Shown here piece by piece: positions 9,205 through 17,163 of a stretch of DNA of 35,308 bases. A program made the position numbers and the translations under genes. Position 1 is the stretch's first letter. Every line of letters starts with the position of its first letter. The notes under the pieces are model-generated. The model saw only the letters and a list, made by a program, of their open reading frames with translations, had not been told where the DNA came from and did no database searches. Origin of the DNA: Hyphomicrobiales bacterium (lineage in GTDB: Bacteria > Pseudomonadota > Alphaproteobacteria > Rhizobiales > Xanthobacteraceae); assembly GCA_003164375.1 (NCBI GenBank), contig PLTE01000206.1, positions 1 to 35,308 on the forward strand, read 5' to 3'.

Positions 9205-10163
9205 TCGGCGTGAGACTCCCACGCCGCCGGACCTGCGACCAGCACCAGACCGTGGACCGGCACACCCTTTTCGGTCCTGACAGAAGCGTCGGCGAGCGTG
9301 ACTGGCGTCAATCCCGCTGCCGCGATCGCCGCGCGCAAATAAGCTTCGCTATAGGCAAAGCGCAGCGTCGGCAGGAGTTTTACGCCGTCGCCGGAATAGG
9401 TTTCGAAGGTGCAGGCCAATAGACCGTCCGGCGCCAGCACGCGCGCCACGGCGGCAATGACCGGCGCTATATCGTTGACGTAGACGAAAACATCGGCGGC
9501 AAGCACCAGCTGATAGCGCACCGCCGCCGCACCCTCGGCTGCAAGAAACTCTGCAAGCTCGGCACTGACCAGACGATCATAGAGGCACTTCGCCGTCGCC
9601 TGCGCGATCATCGCCGGCGCCAGATCGACACCGACCAGCCGGTCGGCGATGGAACGGAAGGCGGCGCCGCCAAGGCCGGTGCCGCAGCCAAGATCGAGCA
9701 CGGCGCCAAAATGCAGCGGCCGCCCGGCTGTGCGCATCACCGTCTCAACCGCCTCGCGCAAGATCGCCGGGCCGCGATAATGCAGATGGTCGGTGAGGGC
9801 TGCGTCATAGCGGGCGGCATATTGGTCGAACAACCGCCGCACGAAGGTTTCGCTCATGTGCGGCGCGGCTTCGCCTGAACCGAGCCGCGCCAACTGCAAG
9901 CGCGCGCCGTGATAATCCTCGGGGTCGGCATCGCGGGCCAGCCCAAATGCCGCGATGGCGCCATCGCGGTCGCCGAGCCGGTCGCGGATGGCGCCAAGCG
10001 CGAGCCAGGCGGTGGCGAAGCGCGGCGCCAGTTCGACAGTCTGCACAAGGATATCGGCGGCGCCGGCTAATTCGCCGCGCCCGGCCAGCTCCAGCGCAAA
10101 CGTATAGCGCCGGTCGGCGATGAGATCGCCGGAGGAAACGAACAGCGGGCCGGTATCGGTCAT
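9195..10163 (-). CDS. SAM-dependent methyltransferase with N-terminal TPR repeats
   Basis: A 322-residue class I methyltransferase. Residues about 20-92 form two TPR-like helical repeats (AWLALGAIRDRLGDRDGAI). The SAM-binding glycine-rich loop is VLDLGCGTGLGG near residue 157, followed by LVGVDLAPAMIAQA, where the acidic residue contacts the ribose. A FETYSGDGVKLLPTLRFAYSE-like segment near the C-terminus is typical of this TPR-methyltransferase group. The substrate is unknown; the TPR part suggests a protein partner. An in-frame TTG at 10181 would add six residues, but the ATG at 10163 is preferred. The gene overlaps the ClC gene tail-to-tail by 10 bases and is divergent from the exonuclease gene, only 44 bases away, so the two probably share a promoter region. 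Confidence 0.8.
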   Translation of the reverse strand: MTDTGPLFVSSGDLIADRRYTFALELAGRGELAGAADILVQTVELAPRFATAWLALGAIRDRLGDRDGAIAAFGLARDADPEDYHGARLQLARLGSGEAAPHMSETFVRRLFDQYAARYDAALTDHLHYRGPAILREAVETVMRTAGRPLHFGAVLDLGCGTGLGGAAFRSIADRLVGVDLAPAMIAQATAKCLYDRLVSAELAEFLAAEGAAAVRYQLVLAADVFVYVNDIAPVIAAVARVLAPDGLLACTFETYSGDGVKLLPTLRFAYSEAYLRAAIAAAGLTPVTLADASVRTEKGVPVHGLVLVAGPAAWESHADQA

Positions 10164-10207
10164 CGTGCGCTCGCGCCGCAATGAAGAATGATTACTTATG
10201 ACTCGCG

Positions 10208-11254
10208 ATGCGTCCTGAAGACATCCTCATGCCGACGCCGGTCGGCCTATGCTGCAAGCTTGGCGGCTTTCATATCGATCCGACCCGGCCGGTCGGGCGG
10301 GCGCTGATCACGCATGCCCATTCCGACCATGCCCGCGCTGGCCATGGCGCGGTGCTAGCGACGCAGCAGACGCTCGACCTGATGCGGCTGCGCTACGGCG
10401 ACAGTTTCGCCGGCACGACCCAGGCCGTGAACTACGGCGAGAATTTAGAGCTCGGCGGGGCGATCGTCACGTTCCATCCCGCCGGCCATGTGCTCGGCTC
10501 GGCCCAGATCGCGGTCAAAGCCGGCGGGGTCCGCATCGTCGCCTCCGGCGACTATAAGAACGTCGCCGATCCGACCTGCGCGCCGTTCGAGCTCGTGCGC
10601 TGCGACGTCTTCATCACCGAGGCGACCTTCGCCTTACCGGTGTTCCGGCATGGCGACCCCTTAGGCGAGATCGCAAAACTCCTGCATTCGGTGGCGGTGT
10701 TTCCCGAGCGCGCGCATCTGGTCGGCGCCTATTCGCTCGGCAAGGCGCAGCGCGTGATCGCGCTGTTGCGCCAGTCAGGCTACCACGCCCCGGTCTATCT
10801 CCACGGCGCGATGGAGAACATCACGCGCTATTACGAAAGCCACGGCATCGCGCTTGGCGAATTGCGCGCGGTAAGCGGCGCCAGCAAAGCGGAGCTCGCC
10901 GGCACCATCACGCTATGCCCACCCTCGGCGCTGACCGATATCTGGACGCGGCGTTTTCCCGATCCGGTCACCGCCTTTGCCTCGGGCTGGATGCGGATAC
11001 GCGCCCGCGCCCGCCAGTATGGCGTCCAGCTGCCGCTGGTGATTTCAGATCACGCCGACTGGGACGGCCTGACCGCAACAATCGCCGCCACCGGTGCCGG
11101 CGAAATCTGGGTCACGCATGGTCAGGAGGACGCGCTGGTGCATTGGTGCACGACGCACAGGCTCAAAGCGCGGCCGCTCGATATCGTCGGCTATGGCGAA
11201 GAGGACGAGGACGCCGCAACACCGGCGCCGGCCGAGCGTGGCGCCGAGCCATGA
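10208..11254 (+). CDS. Ligase-associated exonuclease (metallo-beta-lactamase/beta-CASP fold)
   Basis: A 348-residue metallo-beta-lactamase nuclease of the DNA-ligase-associated exonuclease family. Metal-binding motif HAHSDH is at residues 36-41, with FHPAGHVLGSAQI and ASGDYKN further in, and a late histidine motif VISDHADWDG. The beta-CASP part lies between. Relatives act with the MPE endonuclease, Lhr helicase and ligase in DNA damage repair; the exonuclease role is inferred from family and context. Its stop overlaps the ligase start as ATGA (11251-11254), so the two are translationally coupled. An ATG at 10229 (MPTPVGL) is an alternative start. No strong Shine-Dalgarno is seen before either ATG. 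Confidence 0.9.
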   Translation: MRPEDILMPTPVGLCCKLGGFHIDPTRPVGRALITHAHSDHARAGHGAVLATQQTLDLMRLRYGDSFAGTTQAVNYGENLELGGAIVTFHPAGHVLGSAQIAVKAGGVRIVASGDYKNVADPTCAPFELVRCDVFITEATFALPVFRHGDPLGEIAKLLHSVAVFPERAHLVGAYSLGKAQRVIALLRQSGYHAPVYLHGAMENITRYYESHGIALGELRAVSGASKAELAGTITLCPPSALTDIWTRRFPDPVTAFASGWMRIRARARQYGVQLPLVISDHADWDGLTATIAATGAGEIWVTHGQEDALVHWCTTHRLKARPLDIVGYGEEDEDAATPAPAERGAEP

Positions 11255-12891
11255 ACCGCTTCGCCGAGCTTTTCGACCGCCTGGCCTATGAGCCTGGCCG
11301 CAACGACAAGCTGCGCCTGATAACGGATTATTTCCGCTCGACCGGCGATCCTGAGCGTGGCTGGGCGCTCGCGGCGCTGACTGGCGCGCTCAGCTTCCCG
11401 CATGCCAAAGCGGGGCTCATCCGCAGCCTGATCGCCGAACGTTCCGACCCGGTGCTGTTCGCGCTCTCCTATGATTTTGTCGGCGATCTCTCCGAGACCG
11501 TCGCGCTGATGTGGCCGAAATCTTCTCCCTCCCCGCATGGGGCAGTGGAACCGACTCTCACCACCGTCATCGAAACGCTGTCGACGCTCGGCAAGGCGCA
11601 TTTGCCGGCGCAACTTGCGCGCTGGCTCGACGCGCTCGACGAGACCGGCCGCTGGGCGCTGATCAAGCTGGTGACCGGCGGCCTGCGCGTCGGCGTCTCG
11701 GCGCGCCTGGCCAAAGCCGCCGCCGCAGCCCTTGCCGACAAGGATGCGCAGGACATCGAGTTGCTCTGGCCTAGCCTCGCACCGCCCTATCGCGGGCTGT
11801 TCGCCTGGCTCGAAGGCAAAGGCGATAAGCCGGTGAGCGTCGATCCATTGCCGTTCCGGCCGCCGATGCTGGCGCATGCGCTCGACGATGCCGATCTGCA
11901 AAATCTCGACGCCCGCGAATTTATCGCCGAATGGAAATGGGACGGCATTCGCGTGCAGGCGGTCGCCGCGCCCCCGCTCGCCCGGCTCTATTCGCGCAGC
12001 GGCGAGGACATTTCCAAAAGCTTCCCCGAGCTCCTGGACGCCCTGCGCCTGCCGGGCGCCATCGATGGCGAATTGCTGATCATGCGCGATCGCCGCGTCC
12101 AGTCATTCAACGTGTTGCAGCAAAGGCTTAATCGCAAATCCGTCACGCCGAAGCTGATCGCCGAATTCCCCGCGCATCTACGCGCTTACGATCTGCTCGC
12201 CGACGGTGACGAGGATTTGCGCGGGCGGCCCTTCGTCGAACGCCGGCACCGGCTGGAGGACTTTATCGCACGGCTTGCCGACGAGAGGCTCGACCTGTCT
12301 CCCCTCGTTTCCTTCGCCAGCTGGGACGAACTCACAGCCGCCCGCAAAGATCCGGCAGCGGCAGGCGCCGATGCCGATGCCGCGGCGGTCGAAGGCGTCA
12401 TGCTCAAACGGCGCGACGCGTCCTATTTGCCCGGCCGGCCAAAAGGGCCGTGGTGGAAATGGAAGCGCGACCCGTTCATGATCGACGCAGTGTTGATGTA
12501 CGCCCAACGCGGCCATGGCAAACGTTCGTCGTATTATTCCGACTACACGTTCGGCGTCTGGACGCGTGGTGACGTAGGGGAAGAATTGGTACCCGTCGGG
12601 AAAGTCTATTTCGGCTTTACCGACGAGGAGCTGTTGCAGATCGACCGCTTCGTGCGGCGTAACACCACCGAACGTTTCGGTCCGGTGCGCGAGGTCGTGC
12701 ATGCCGCCGATCAGGGGTTGGTGCTCGAAGTCGCATTCGAAGGGCTGCAACGCTCGACCCGGCACAAATCCGGGCTGGCGATGCGATTTCCCCGCATCAA
12801 CCGGCTGCGCTGGGACAAGCCACCCGGCGAAGCCGACCGGCTGGAGCGGCTGGAGGCCATGATCGTGCAAATCGAGCGGGCACAGTCGTGA
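11251..12891 (+). CDS. ATP-dependent DNA ligase (ligase-associated module type)
   Basis: A 546-residue ATP-dependent DNA ligase. An N-terminal helical DNA-binding domain (about 1-200) precedes the nucleotidyltransferase domain, with the adenylation motif EWKWDGIR (lysine 229), motif IIIa-like DGELLIM, motif IV VEGVMLKR and motif V WWKWKRDP. An OB-fold domain follows (about 400-546). It seals nicks using ATP and is the ligase of the four-gene module that also contains the PdeM, Lhr and exonuclease genes. The ATG at 11251 overlaps the exonuclease stop by 4 bases. The frame is open back to 10915, but that stretch is an exonuclease shadow. The end overlaps the next gene by a GTGA, coupling a GNAT acetyltransferase to the ligase. 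Confidence 0.93.
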   Translation: MNRFAELFDRLAYEPGRNDKLRLITDYFRSTGDPERGWALAALTGALSFPHAKAGLIRSLIAERSDPVLFALSYDFVGDLSETVALMWPKSSPSPHGAVEPTLTTVIETLSTLGKAHLPAQLARWLDALDETGRWALIKLVTGGLRVGVSARLAKAAAAALADKDAQDIELLWPSLAPPYRGLFAWLEGKGDKPVSVDPLPFRPPMLAHALDDADLQNLDAREFIAEWKWDGIRVQAVAAPPLARLYSRSGEDISKSFPELLDALRLPGAIDGELLIMRDRRVQSFNVLQQRLNRKSVTPKLIAEFPAHLRAYDLLADGDEDLRGRPFVERRHRLEDFIARLADERLDLSPLVSFASWDELTAARKDPAAAGADADAAAVEGVMLKRRDASYLPGRPKGPWWKWKRDPFMIDAVLMYAQRGHGKRSSYYSDYTFGVWTRGDVGEELVPVGKVYFGFTDEELLQIDRFVRRNTTERFGPVREVVHAADQGLVLEVAFEGLQRSTRHKSGLAMRFPRINRLRWDKPPGEADRLERLEAMIVQIERAQS

Positions 12892-13412
12892 GGGCGCAGG
12901 CTGTGAAGAGACCCAAGCGATCGCTACCGGCGGCGAAGCTCCGGCGCGGCCGGATCGGCGATATCGACGACCTGATTTTGCTTGAACAGCATTTTCTTGC
13001 AGCCGACCAACTTTCACGGCGGAGCTTTCGGCACTTTGTGTCCGCGCCGAAATCCACATTGATCGTTGCGGAAGCGAACGGCAAAGTCGCCGGCTGCGCG
13101 CTCGTGCTTTATCGGCAAGGCAGCGAGCGAGCCCGCCTTTATACCATTGCGGTGGCGAGTGAATTTCGGCGGCGCGGCCTAGCACGTCGGCTCTTGAAGG
13201 CGGTAGAGAAAGACGCCAGGCGTCGCGGCTGCCTATTTATGCGGCTTGAGGTGCGCGCGGACGATCCCGGTGCGATTACTCTCTATGAAACCTCCGGCTA
13301 TTATTTTTTTGCCAGGCGGCGCCGTTACTATGCCGGACGTATCGACGCGCTGCGCTTCGAAAAGCCGCTCGGAGCGAAAGCAAAGCGGCTTGCTACTCAC
13401 AATCCCACCTGA
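12888..13412 (+). CDS. GNAT-family N-acetyltransferase coupled to the ligase gene
   Basis: A 174-residue acetyltransferase of the GNAT superfamily (RimI-like shape). The acetyl-CoA pyrophosphate-binding motif is visible as LYTIAVASEFRRRGLARRLL, residues 84-103, with RRRGLA as its Q/RxxGxG/A core; LEVRADDPGAITLYETSGY is the usual C-terminal motif. The N-terminus is very basic. The GTG start overlaps the ligase TGA by 4 bases, so it is probably translated from the exonuclease-ligase mRNA. Pairing of a GNAT gene with a RimK-like ATP-grasp gene, as here with the gene at 13592, is a known theme in amidoligase clusters; many such GNATs are fused to a papain-like peptidase, which is missing here. 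The acetyl acceptor is unknown. Confidence 0.85.
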   Translation: MRAQAVKRPKRSLPAAKLRRGRIGDIDDLILLEQHFLAADQLSRRSFRHFVSAPKSTLIVAEANGKVAGCALVLYRQGSERARLYTIAVASEFRRRGLARRLLKAVEKDARRRGCLFMRLEVRADDPGAITLYETSGYYFFARRRRYYAGRIDALRFEKPLGAKAKRLATHNPT

Positions 13413-13591
13413 CTTCGCGCCGCGAATCGGTTTTGATGGTGGACATCGCGGACAGCGCAGTCGCCAATCGTTTTGATTAGCGCTATGACGAATCGTGCCG
13501 TGCCTGATTTTAAACGCATGATCGGCCCCGTCTCACAAACTGACTTGCATCCTGCCCAGCATCCTGGCCTCGGCCGGAAAGGGACCCGCCC

Positions 13592-15055
13592 ATGACCGGC
13601 TGGGTCATCCTTGTCGACCAGGCCCGCGATCTGCCCAACGCCGAGACCCCGCACAAGGTCATCAGCACCAGCGAATATCTGGCGCGGCCGCGGCTGTTCG
13701 ACGTGGGGCGGCCGAAGCTGGTCAATCTCGCCCGCTCCTATGCCTACCAGTCCAAGGGCTATTACGCGTCGCTGTTGGCCGAGGCGCGCGGCCATCGCGT
13801 GGTCCCGACCGTCGAGACCATGCTCGAGCTGCGCGAGCAGAAGCTCTACGAATACGCACTGCCGGATCTGGAGGACGAGCTTAACCGCTGCGCGCGGCGC
13901 GCCGATTTTCAGTCGGACGGCGAGCTTAAGCTGTTGGTCTGCTTCGGCATCGCCCGCGACAGCCGCTTCGAGCCGTTCGGGCGGTTGTTGTTCGACATGT
14001 TCCGCTGCCCGGCACTCGAAGTGATCGTCGACACATCGAGCGCCTGGCTCACCATCGACCGTATCAGGCCCCGCGCCATCACGCGATTGGCCAATGGCGA
14101 GGCCGCGTTCTTCCGCGAATCGCTGCACAATCACACCAAGCGCGAATGGCGCGACCCAAAAGCGCGCTCGATCGCAAAATACGATCTCGCGGTGCTGTAC
14201 GATCCGAACGAGAAGACGGCGCCGTCGTCGCCGGATTCGATCAAGCACTTCGCTCGCATCGCCGAAAAGATGTCGGTCGACGTCGAACGCATCACCAAGC
14301 GCCAACTGGCGGAACTCGCCGAATTCGACGGGCTGTTCATCCGCGAGACCACCTCGATCGACAATCACACCTACCGCTTCGCGCGGCGTGCCTGGCAGGA
14401 GGGTATGCCGGTGATCGACGATCCGATCTCGATGATCAGGTGCACCAACAAAGTGTTCCTGGTCGAGCTCATGCAGCAAAATCAGGTGCCGACGCCGCCG
14501 ACCGTGATCATCGCCGAGGATACCGACCTCGCCAAACCGATCGACGAGCTTGGCTTGCCGCTGGTGGTGAAGATCCCGGACGGGTCGTTCTCGCGCGGCG
14601 TGCACAAAATCGAGTCGGCGGCCGAGTTCAAGCGCATCTGCGACGAGTTATTCGAAGAGACCGACCTGCTCCTGGCGCAGAAATTCATGCCGACCGATTT
14701 CGACTGGCGCGTTGGCGTCTTGGCCGGCGAGCCGCTGTTCGTGTGCCAATACCGCATGGCGCGCGGCCACTGGCAGGTGGTGAAATACCGGCCCGACGGC
14801 TCCTCGCACGAGGGCGGCTTCCGCGCCTTCGGCCTTAATCAGGCGCCGCCGGAAGTGATCGACATCGCGGTCCGCGCCGCGCGCCCGATCGGCGACGGCT
14901 TCTACGGCGTCGACCTCAAAGAGACCGACCACGGCATTGTCGTCATGGAGGTCAACGATAACCCGAGTCTCGAGCACGGCATTGAGGACACCGTGGGCAA
15001 GGACGAGATCTGGACGCGGCTGTTGCGCTGGTTCATCGACCGGTTCGAGCAGTAG
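13592..15055 (+). CDS. RimK-like ATP-grasp amide ligase with RLAN-type N-terminal domain
   Basis: A 487-residue protein. The first 170 or so residues (MTGWVILVDQARDLPN through the KGYYASLLAEARGHRVVPT region) match the RimK-like ATP-grasp N-terminal (RLAN) domain. The C-terminal 200 residues are an ATP-grasp domain: LVVKIPDGSFSRGVHKI (ATP-binding lysine), LLAQKFMPTDFDWRVGVL, and VMEVNDNPSLEHGIED with the metal-binding glutamate and asparagine. ATP-grasp enzymes of this kind join a carboxylate to an amine through an acyl-phosphate, for example adding glutamate to a protein or peptide. The target of this family is not known to me. GGAAAGGGA precedes the ATG at 13592 at suitable spacing. A 179-base gap separates it from the GNAT gene, so it may have its own promoter. 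Confidence 0.87.
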   Translation: MTGWVILVDQARDLPNAETPHKVISTSEYLARPRLFDVGRPKLVNLARSYAYQSKGYYASLLAEARGHRVVPTVETMLELREQKLYEYALPDLEDELNRCARRADFQSDGELKLLVCFGIARDSRFEPFGRLLFDMFRCPALEVIVDTSSAWLTIDRIRPRAITRLANGEAAFFRESLHNHTKREWRDPKARSIAKYDLAVLYDPNEKTAPSSPDSIKHFARIAEKMSVDVERITKRQLAELAEFDGLFIRETTSIDNHTYRFARRAWQEGMPVIDDPISMIRCTNKVFLVELMQQNQVPTPPTVIIAEDTDLAKPIDELGLPLVVKIPDGSFSRGVHKIESAAEFKRICDELFEETDLLLAQKFMPTDFDWRVGVLAGEPLFVCQYRMARGHWQVVKYRPDGSSHEGGFRAFGLNQAPPEVIDIAVRAARPIGDGFYGVDLKETDHGIVVMEVNDNPSLEHGIEDTVGKDEIWTRLLRWFIDRFEQ

Positions 15056-15061
15056 CTCATC

Positions 15062-15103
15062 CGTCATTCCGGATTGCCGCAAAGCGCCAAGTCCGGAATG
15101 ACG
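15062..15103. repeat. Palindromic repeat between converging genes
   Basis: A perfect 12-base inverted repeat, CGTCATTCCGGA (15062-15073) and TCCGGAATGACG (15092-15103), with an 18-base loop, in the 58 bases between the converging ATP-grasp gene and tsaD. It has no T-run, so it looks like a REP-type element that may also stop transcription from either side. Related CATTCC/GGAATG arms occur at 25969-25997. Confidence 0.75.
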
Positions 15104-15113
15104 AAGACAGTGC

Positions 15114-16175
15114 CTACCGCACGAGAGCCTTTTCCGCCGCCTTGGTCACCTCATCGAGCGGCCAGCGGGCACGCGGGGCGAAATCGAGCGGATCGGTGAG
15201 GCCGAGCACCAGCCGCTCGGCGCCGGCCCACGCGATCATAGCGCCATTGTCGGTGCACAGCGCCGGCGGCGGCGCCACCAGTTCGGCGCCGATTTCGAAG
15301 GCGACGCGATGCAGGACCTTGCGGATCGCCTGGTTGGCGGCGACCCCGCCGGCGCATACGAGGGCGTTGGGAGGACCGATGCGCAGCCGGAACATGCGCA
15401 GCCCGTTACGCAGCCGGTCCTTTATGACATCGACCACCGCCTGCTGGAACGAGGCGCAGAGGTCGGCGACGTCTTGGTCGCTCAGCGGCGCGATCTTTTC
15501 CGCCTCAAGCCGCAACGCGGTTTTCAGTCCGGACAAGGAAAAATCGGCGTCACGGCGTCCGCTCATCGGCCGCGGCAACGCGAAGCGTTGCGGGTCGCCC
15601 TGCGCCGCTTCCTTTTCGACCAGCGGCCCGCCGGGATAGCCGAGCCCGAGCAATTTGGCGGTCTTATCGAAGGCTTCGCCGATGGCGTCATCGAGCGTGC
15701 CGCCGAACTTCACGTAATCGCCGACCCCGCGCACGCCGAGGATCTGGGTATGGCCGCCGGATGCCAGAAACAGGCAATAGGGGAACGGCACCCCGTCGGT
15801 AAGTCGCGGCGTCAGCGCATGGGCTTCCAAATGATTGACCGCCATGAGCGGCTTGTCGTGAGAGAGCGCGATCGCCTTCGCCGTCGTCAGCCCGACAATG
15901 ACGCCGCCGATCAGACCGGGACCTGCGGCGGCGGCGACCCCGTCCAGGGCGCGAAACGAGACTTTTGCCTCGTTCATCGCCTTGGCGATGATGTGATCGA
16001 GCGCCTCGACATGGGCGCGGGCGGCGATCTCGGGTACCACGCCGCCGAATTCGGCATGTTCGCTGATCTGCGACAAGACGACATTGGACAGGATTCGCCC
16101 CCGGCCGTCCGGGGTGCGCCTGACCACGGCCGCGGCCGTCTCGTCGCAGGTTGTTTCGATGCCGAGGATGACCAT
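15114..16175 (-). CDS. tsaD: tRNA N6-adenosine threonylcarbamoyltransferase
   Basis: A 353-residue TsaD, the enzyme that transfers threonylcarbamoyl to A37 of ANN-decoding tRNAs together with TsaB and TsaE. It begins MVILGIETTCDETAAAVV and has EFGGVVPEIAARAHVE. The metal-binding HxxxH motif is in VNHLEAHALTP (H115 and H119), followed by SGGHTQ and GGVAANQ. Length is typical. The ATG at 16175 is the conserved start. tsaD and hemC are divergent with only 46 bases between the starts, as in many alphaproteobacteria. gpsA, a frequent downstream partner, is absent here; the gene instead converges with the ATP-grasp ligase. Confidence 0.97.
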   Translation of the reverse strand: MVILGIETTCDETAAAVVRRTPDGRGRILSNVVLSQISEHAEFGGVVPEIAARAHVEALDHIIAKAMNEAKVSFRALDGVAAAAGPGLIGGVIVGLTTAKAIALSHDKPLMAVNHLEAHALTPRLTDGVPFPYCLFLASGGHTQILGVRGVGDYVKFGGTLDDAIGEAFDKTAKLLGLGYPGGPLVEKEAAQGDPQRFALPRPMSGRRDADFSLSGLKTALRLEAEKIAPLSDQDVADLCASFQQAVVDVIKDRLRNGLRMFRLRIGPPNALVCAGGVAANQAIRKVLHRVAFEIGAELVAPPPALCTDNGAMIAWAGAERLVLGLTDPLDFAPRARWPLDEVTKAAEKALVR

Positions 16176-16180
16176 CGGTG

Positions 16181-16188
16181 TATTATAT
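16181..16188. promoter_or_regulatory. Shared AT-rich -10-like element between tsaD and hemC
   Basis: The sequence TATTATAT sits in the 46-base gap. On the minus strand it contains TATAAT at 16187-16182, ending 6 bases before the tsaD ATG, which would place the transcription start at or next to the ATG. On the plus strand TATTAT could serve hemC. No good -35 is seen on either strand, so this is tentative. Confidence 0.35.
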
Positions 16189-16221
16189 GGCTACGAATCC
16201 GGCGTAGCATTTGAAGGTCCG

Positions 16222-17160
16222 ATGACACAATCCTCCACCGCAAACTCCGTTCTGCGCATCGGCTCGCGCGGTTCCCCCTTGGCGCTGGTCCAGGCGCGCG
16301 AGGTGCAGGCCCGCCTCGCCAAGGCATGCGGCCTCGCCTTGGAGCAGATCGAGCTCAAGATTATCCGCACTAGCGGGGACGTGATTCAGGACCGGCCGCT
16401 GGCGGACGCCGGCGGCAAGGGCCTGTTCACCAAGGAAATCGAGGAGGCGCTCTTGTCCGGCGCCATCGATCTCGCCGTGCATTCGTCGAAAGACATGCCG
16501 ACCGTACTGCCGGAGGGCTTGGTGCTGTCGGCCTTTTTGCCCCGCGAGGACGCGCGCGATGCCTTTATCGGCCGCAGCGCCAAAACCTGGCGCGAACTTC
16601 CTCAAGGGTCCGTCGTTGGCACGGCCTCGCTGCGGCGGCAGGCCCTGATCAAGCGTCTACGGCCCGACCTCGCCATCGTTTCGCTGCGCGGCAATGTCGA
16701 AACGCGGCTGCGCAAGGTCCAGACCGGGGAGGTCGAGGCGACACTGCTGGCGGTCGCCGGATTAAAGCGGCTCGGGCTGTTCGCTGAGGCGACCATGGTG
16801 CTCGACATCGACGAGTTTCTGCCGGCGGTCGGCCAGGGCGCGATCGGTATCGAAACGCGGACCGACGATGCCAAGACCCGTGCGCTCGTCGCGCTCCTCG
16901 ACCATGCCGATACCGCGACCGCGCTCGCCGCCGAGCGCGCCTTCCTCGCCGTGCTCGATGGCTCCTGCCGCACGCCGATTGCCGGGCATGCACGGCTGAG
17001 CGGCGACGTCGTCAGCTTTCGCGGCATGATCGCAAAAACCGACGGCAGCGAAGCACTGGAAGTATCGCGTGAAGGCCGCCGCGCGGATGCGGCGGCGCTT
17101 GGCGCCGATGCCGGCCGCGAACTCAAGGGCCGGGCCGGCCCGAGCTTTTTCGAGCATTGA
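16222..17160 (+). CDS. hemC: Hydroxymethylbilane synthase (porphobilinogen deaminase)
   Basis: A 312-residue HemC, which joins four porphobilinogen units into hydroxymethylbilane in the heme pathway. Visible are the conserved N-terminal LRIGSRGSPLALVQA, the KDMPT motif with its substrate-binding region, RRQALIKRLRPDL, GQGAIGIE, and the cofactor-carrying cysteine C249 in LDGSCRTPIAGHA. The frame is open back to 16084 across the tsaD start, but the ATG at 16222 gives the family-typical N-terminus. It starts the run hemC-hemD-mic60-hemY; hemD follows after 3 bases. Confidence 0.97.
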   Translation: MTQSSTANSVLRIGSRGSPLALVQAREVQARLAKACGLALEQIELKIIRTSGDVIQDRPLADAGGKGLFTKEIEEALLSGAIDLAVHSSKDMPTVLPEGLVLSAFLPREDARDAFIGRSAKTWRELPQGSVVGTASLRRQALIKRLRPDLAIVSLRGNVETRLRKVQTGEVEATLLAVAGLKRLGLFAEATMVLDIDEFLPAVGQGAIGIETRTDDAKTRALVALLDHADTATALAAERAFLAVLDGSCRTPIAGHARLSGDVVSFRGMIAKTDGSEALEVSREGRRADAAALGADAGRELKGRAGPSFFEH

Positions 17161-17163
17161 ACG

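Noticed and set aside
10915..11250. Upstream extension of the ligase frame
   Set aside because: It overlaps the end of the exonuclease in another frame; the ATG at 11251 in the ATGA overlap gives the normal ligase start.
13397..14605. 402-codon minus-strand frame opposite the ATP-grasp gene
   Set aside because: It is a shadow of the ATP-grasp ligase, whose motifs are clear on the plus strand.
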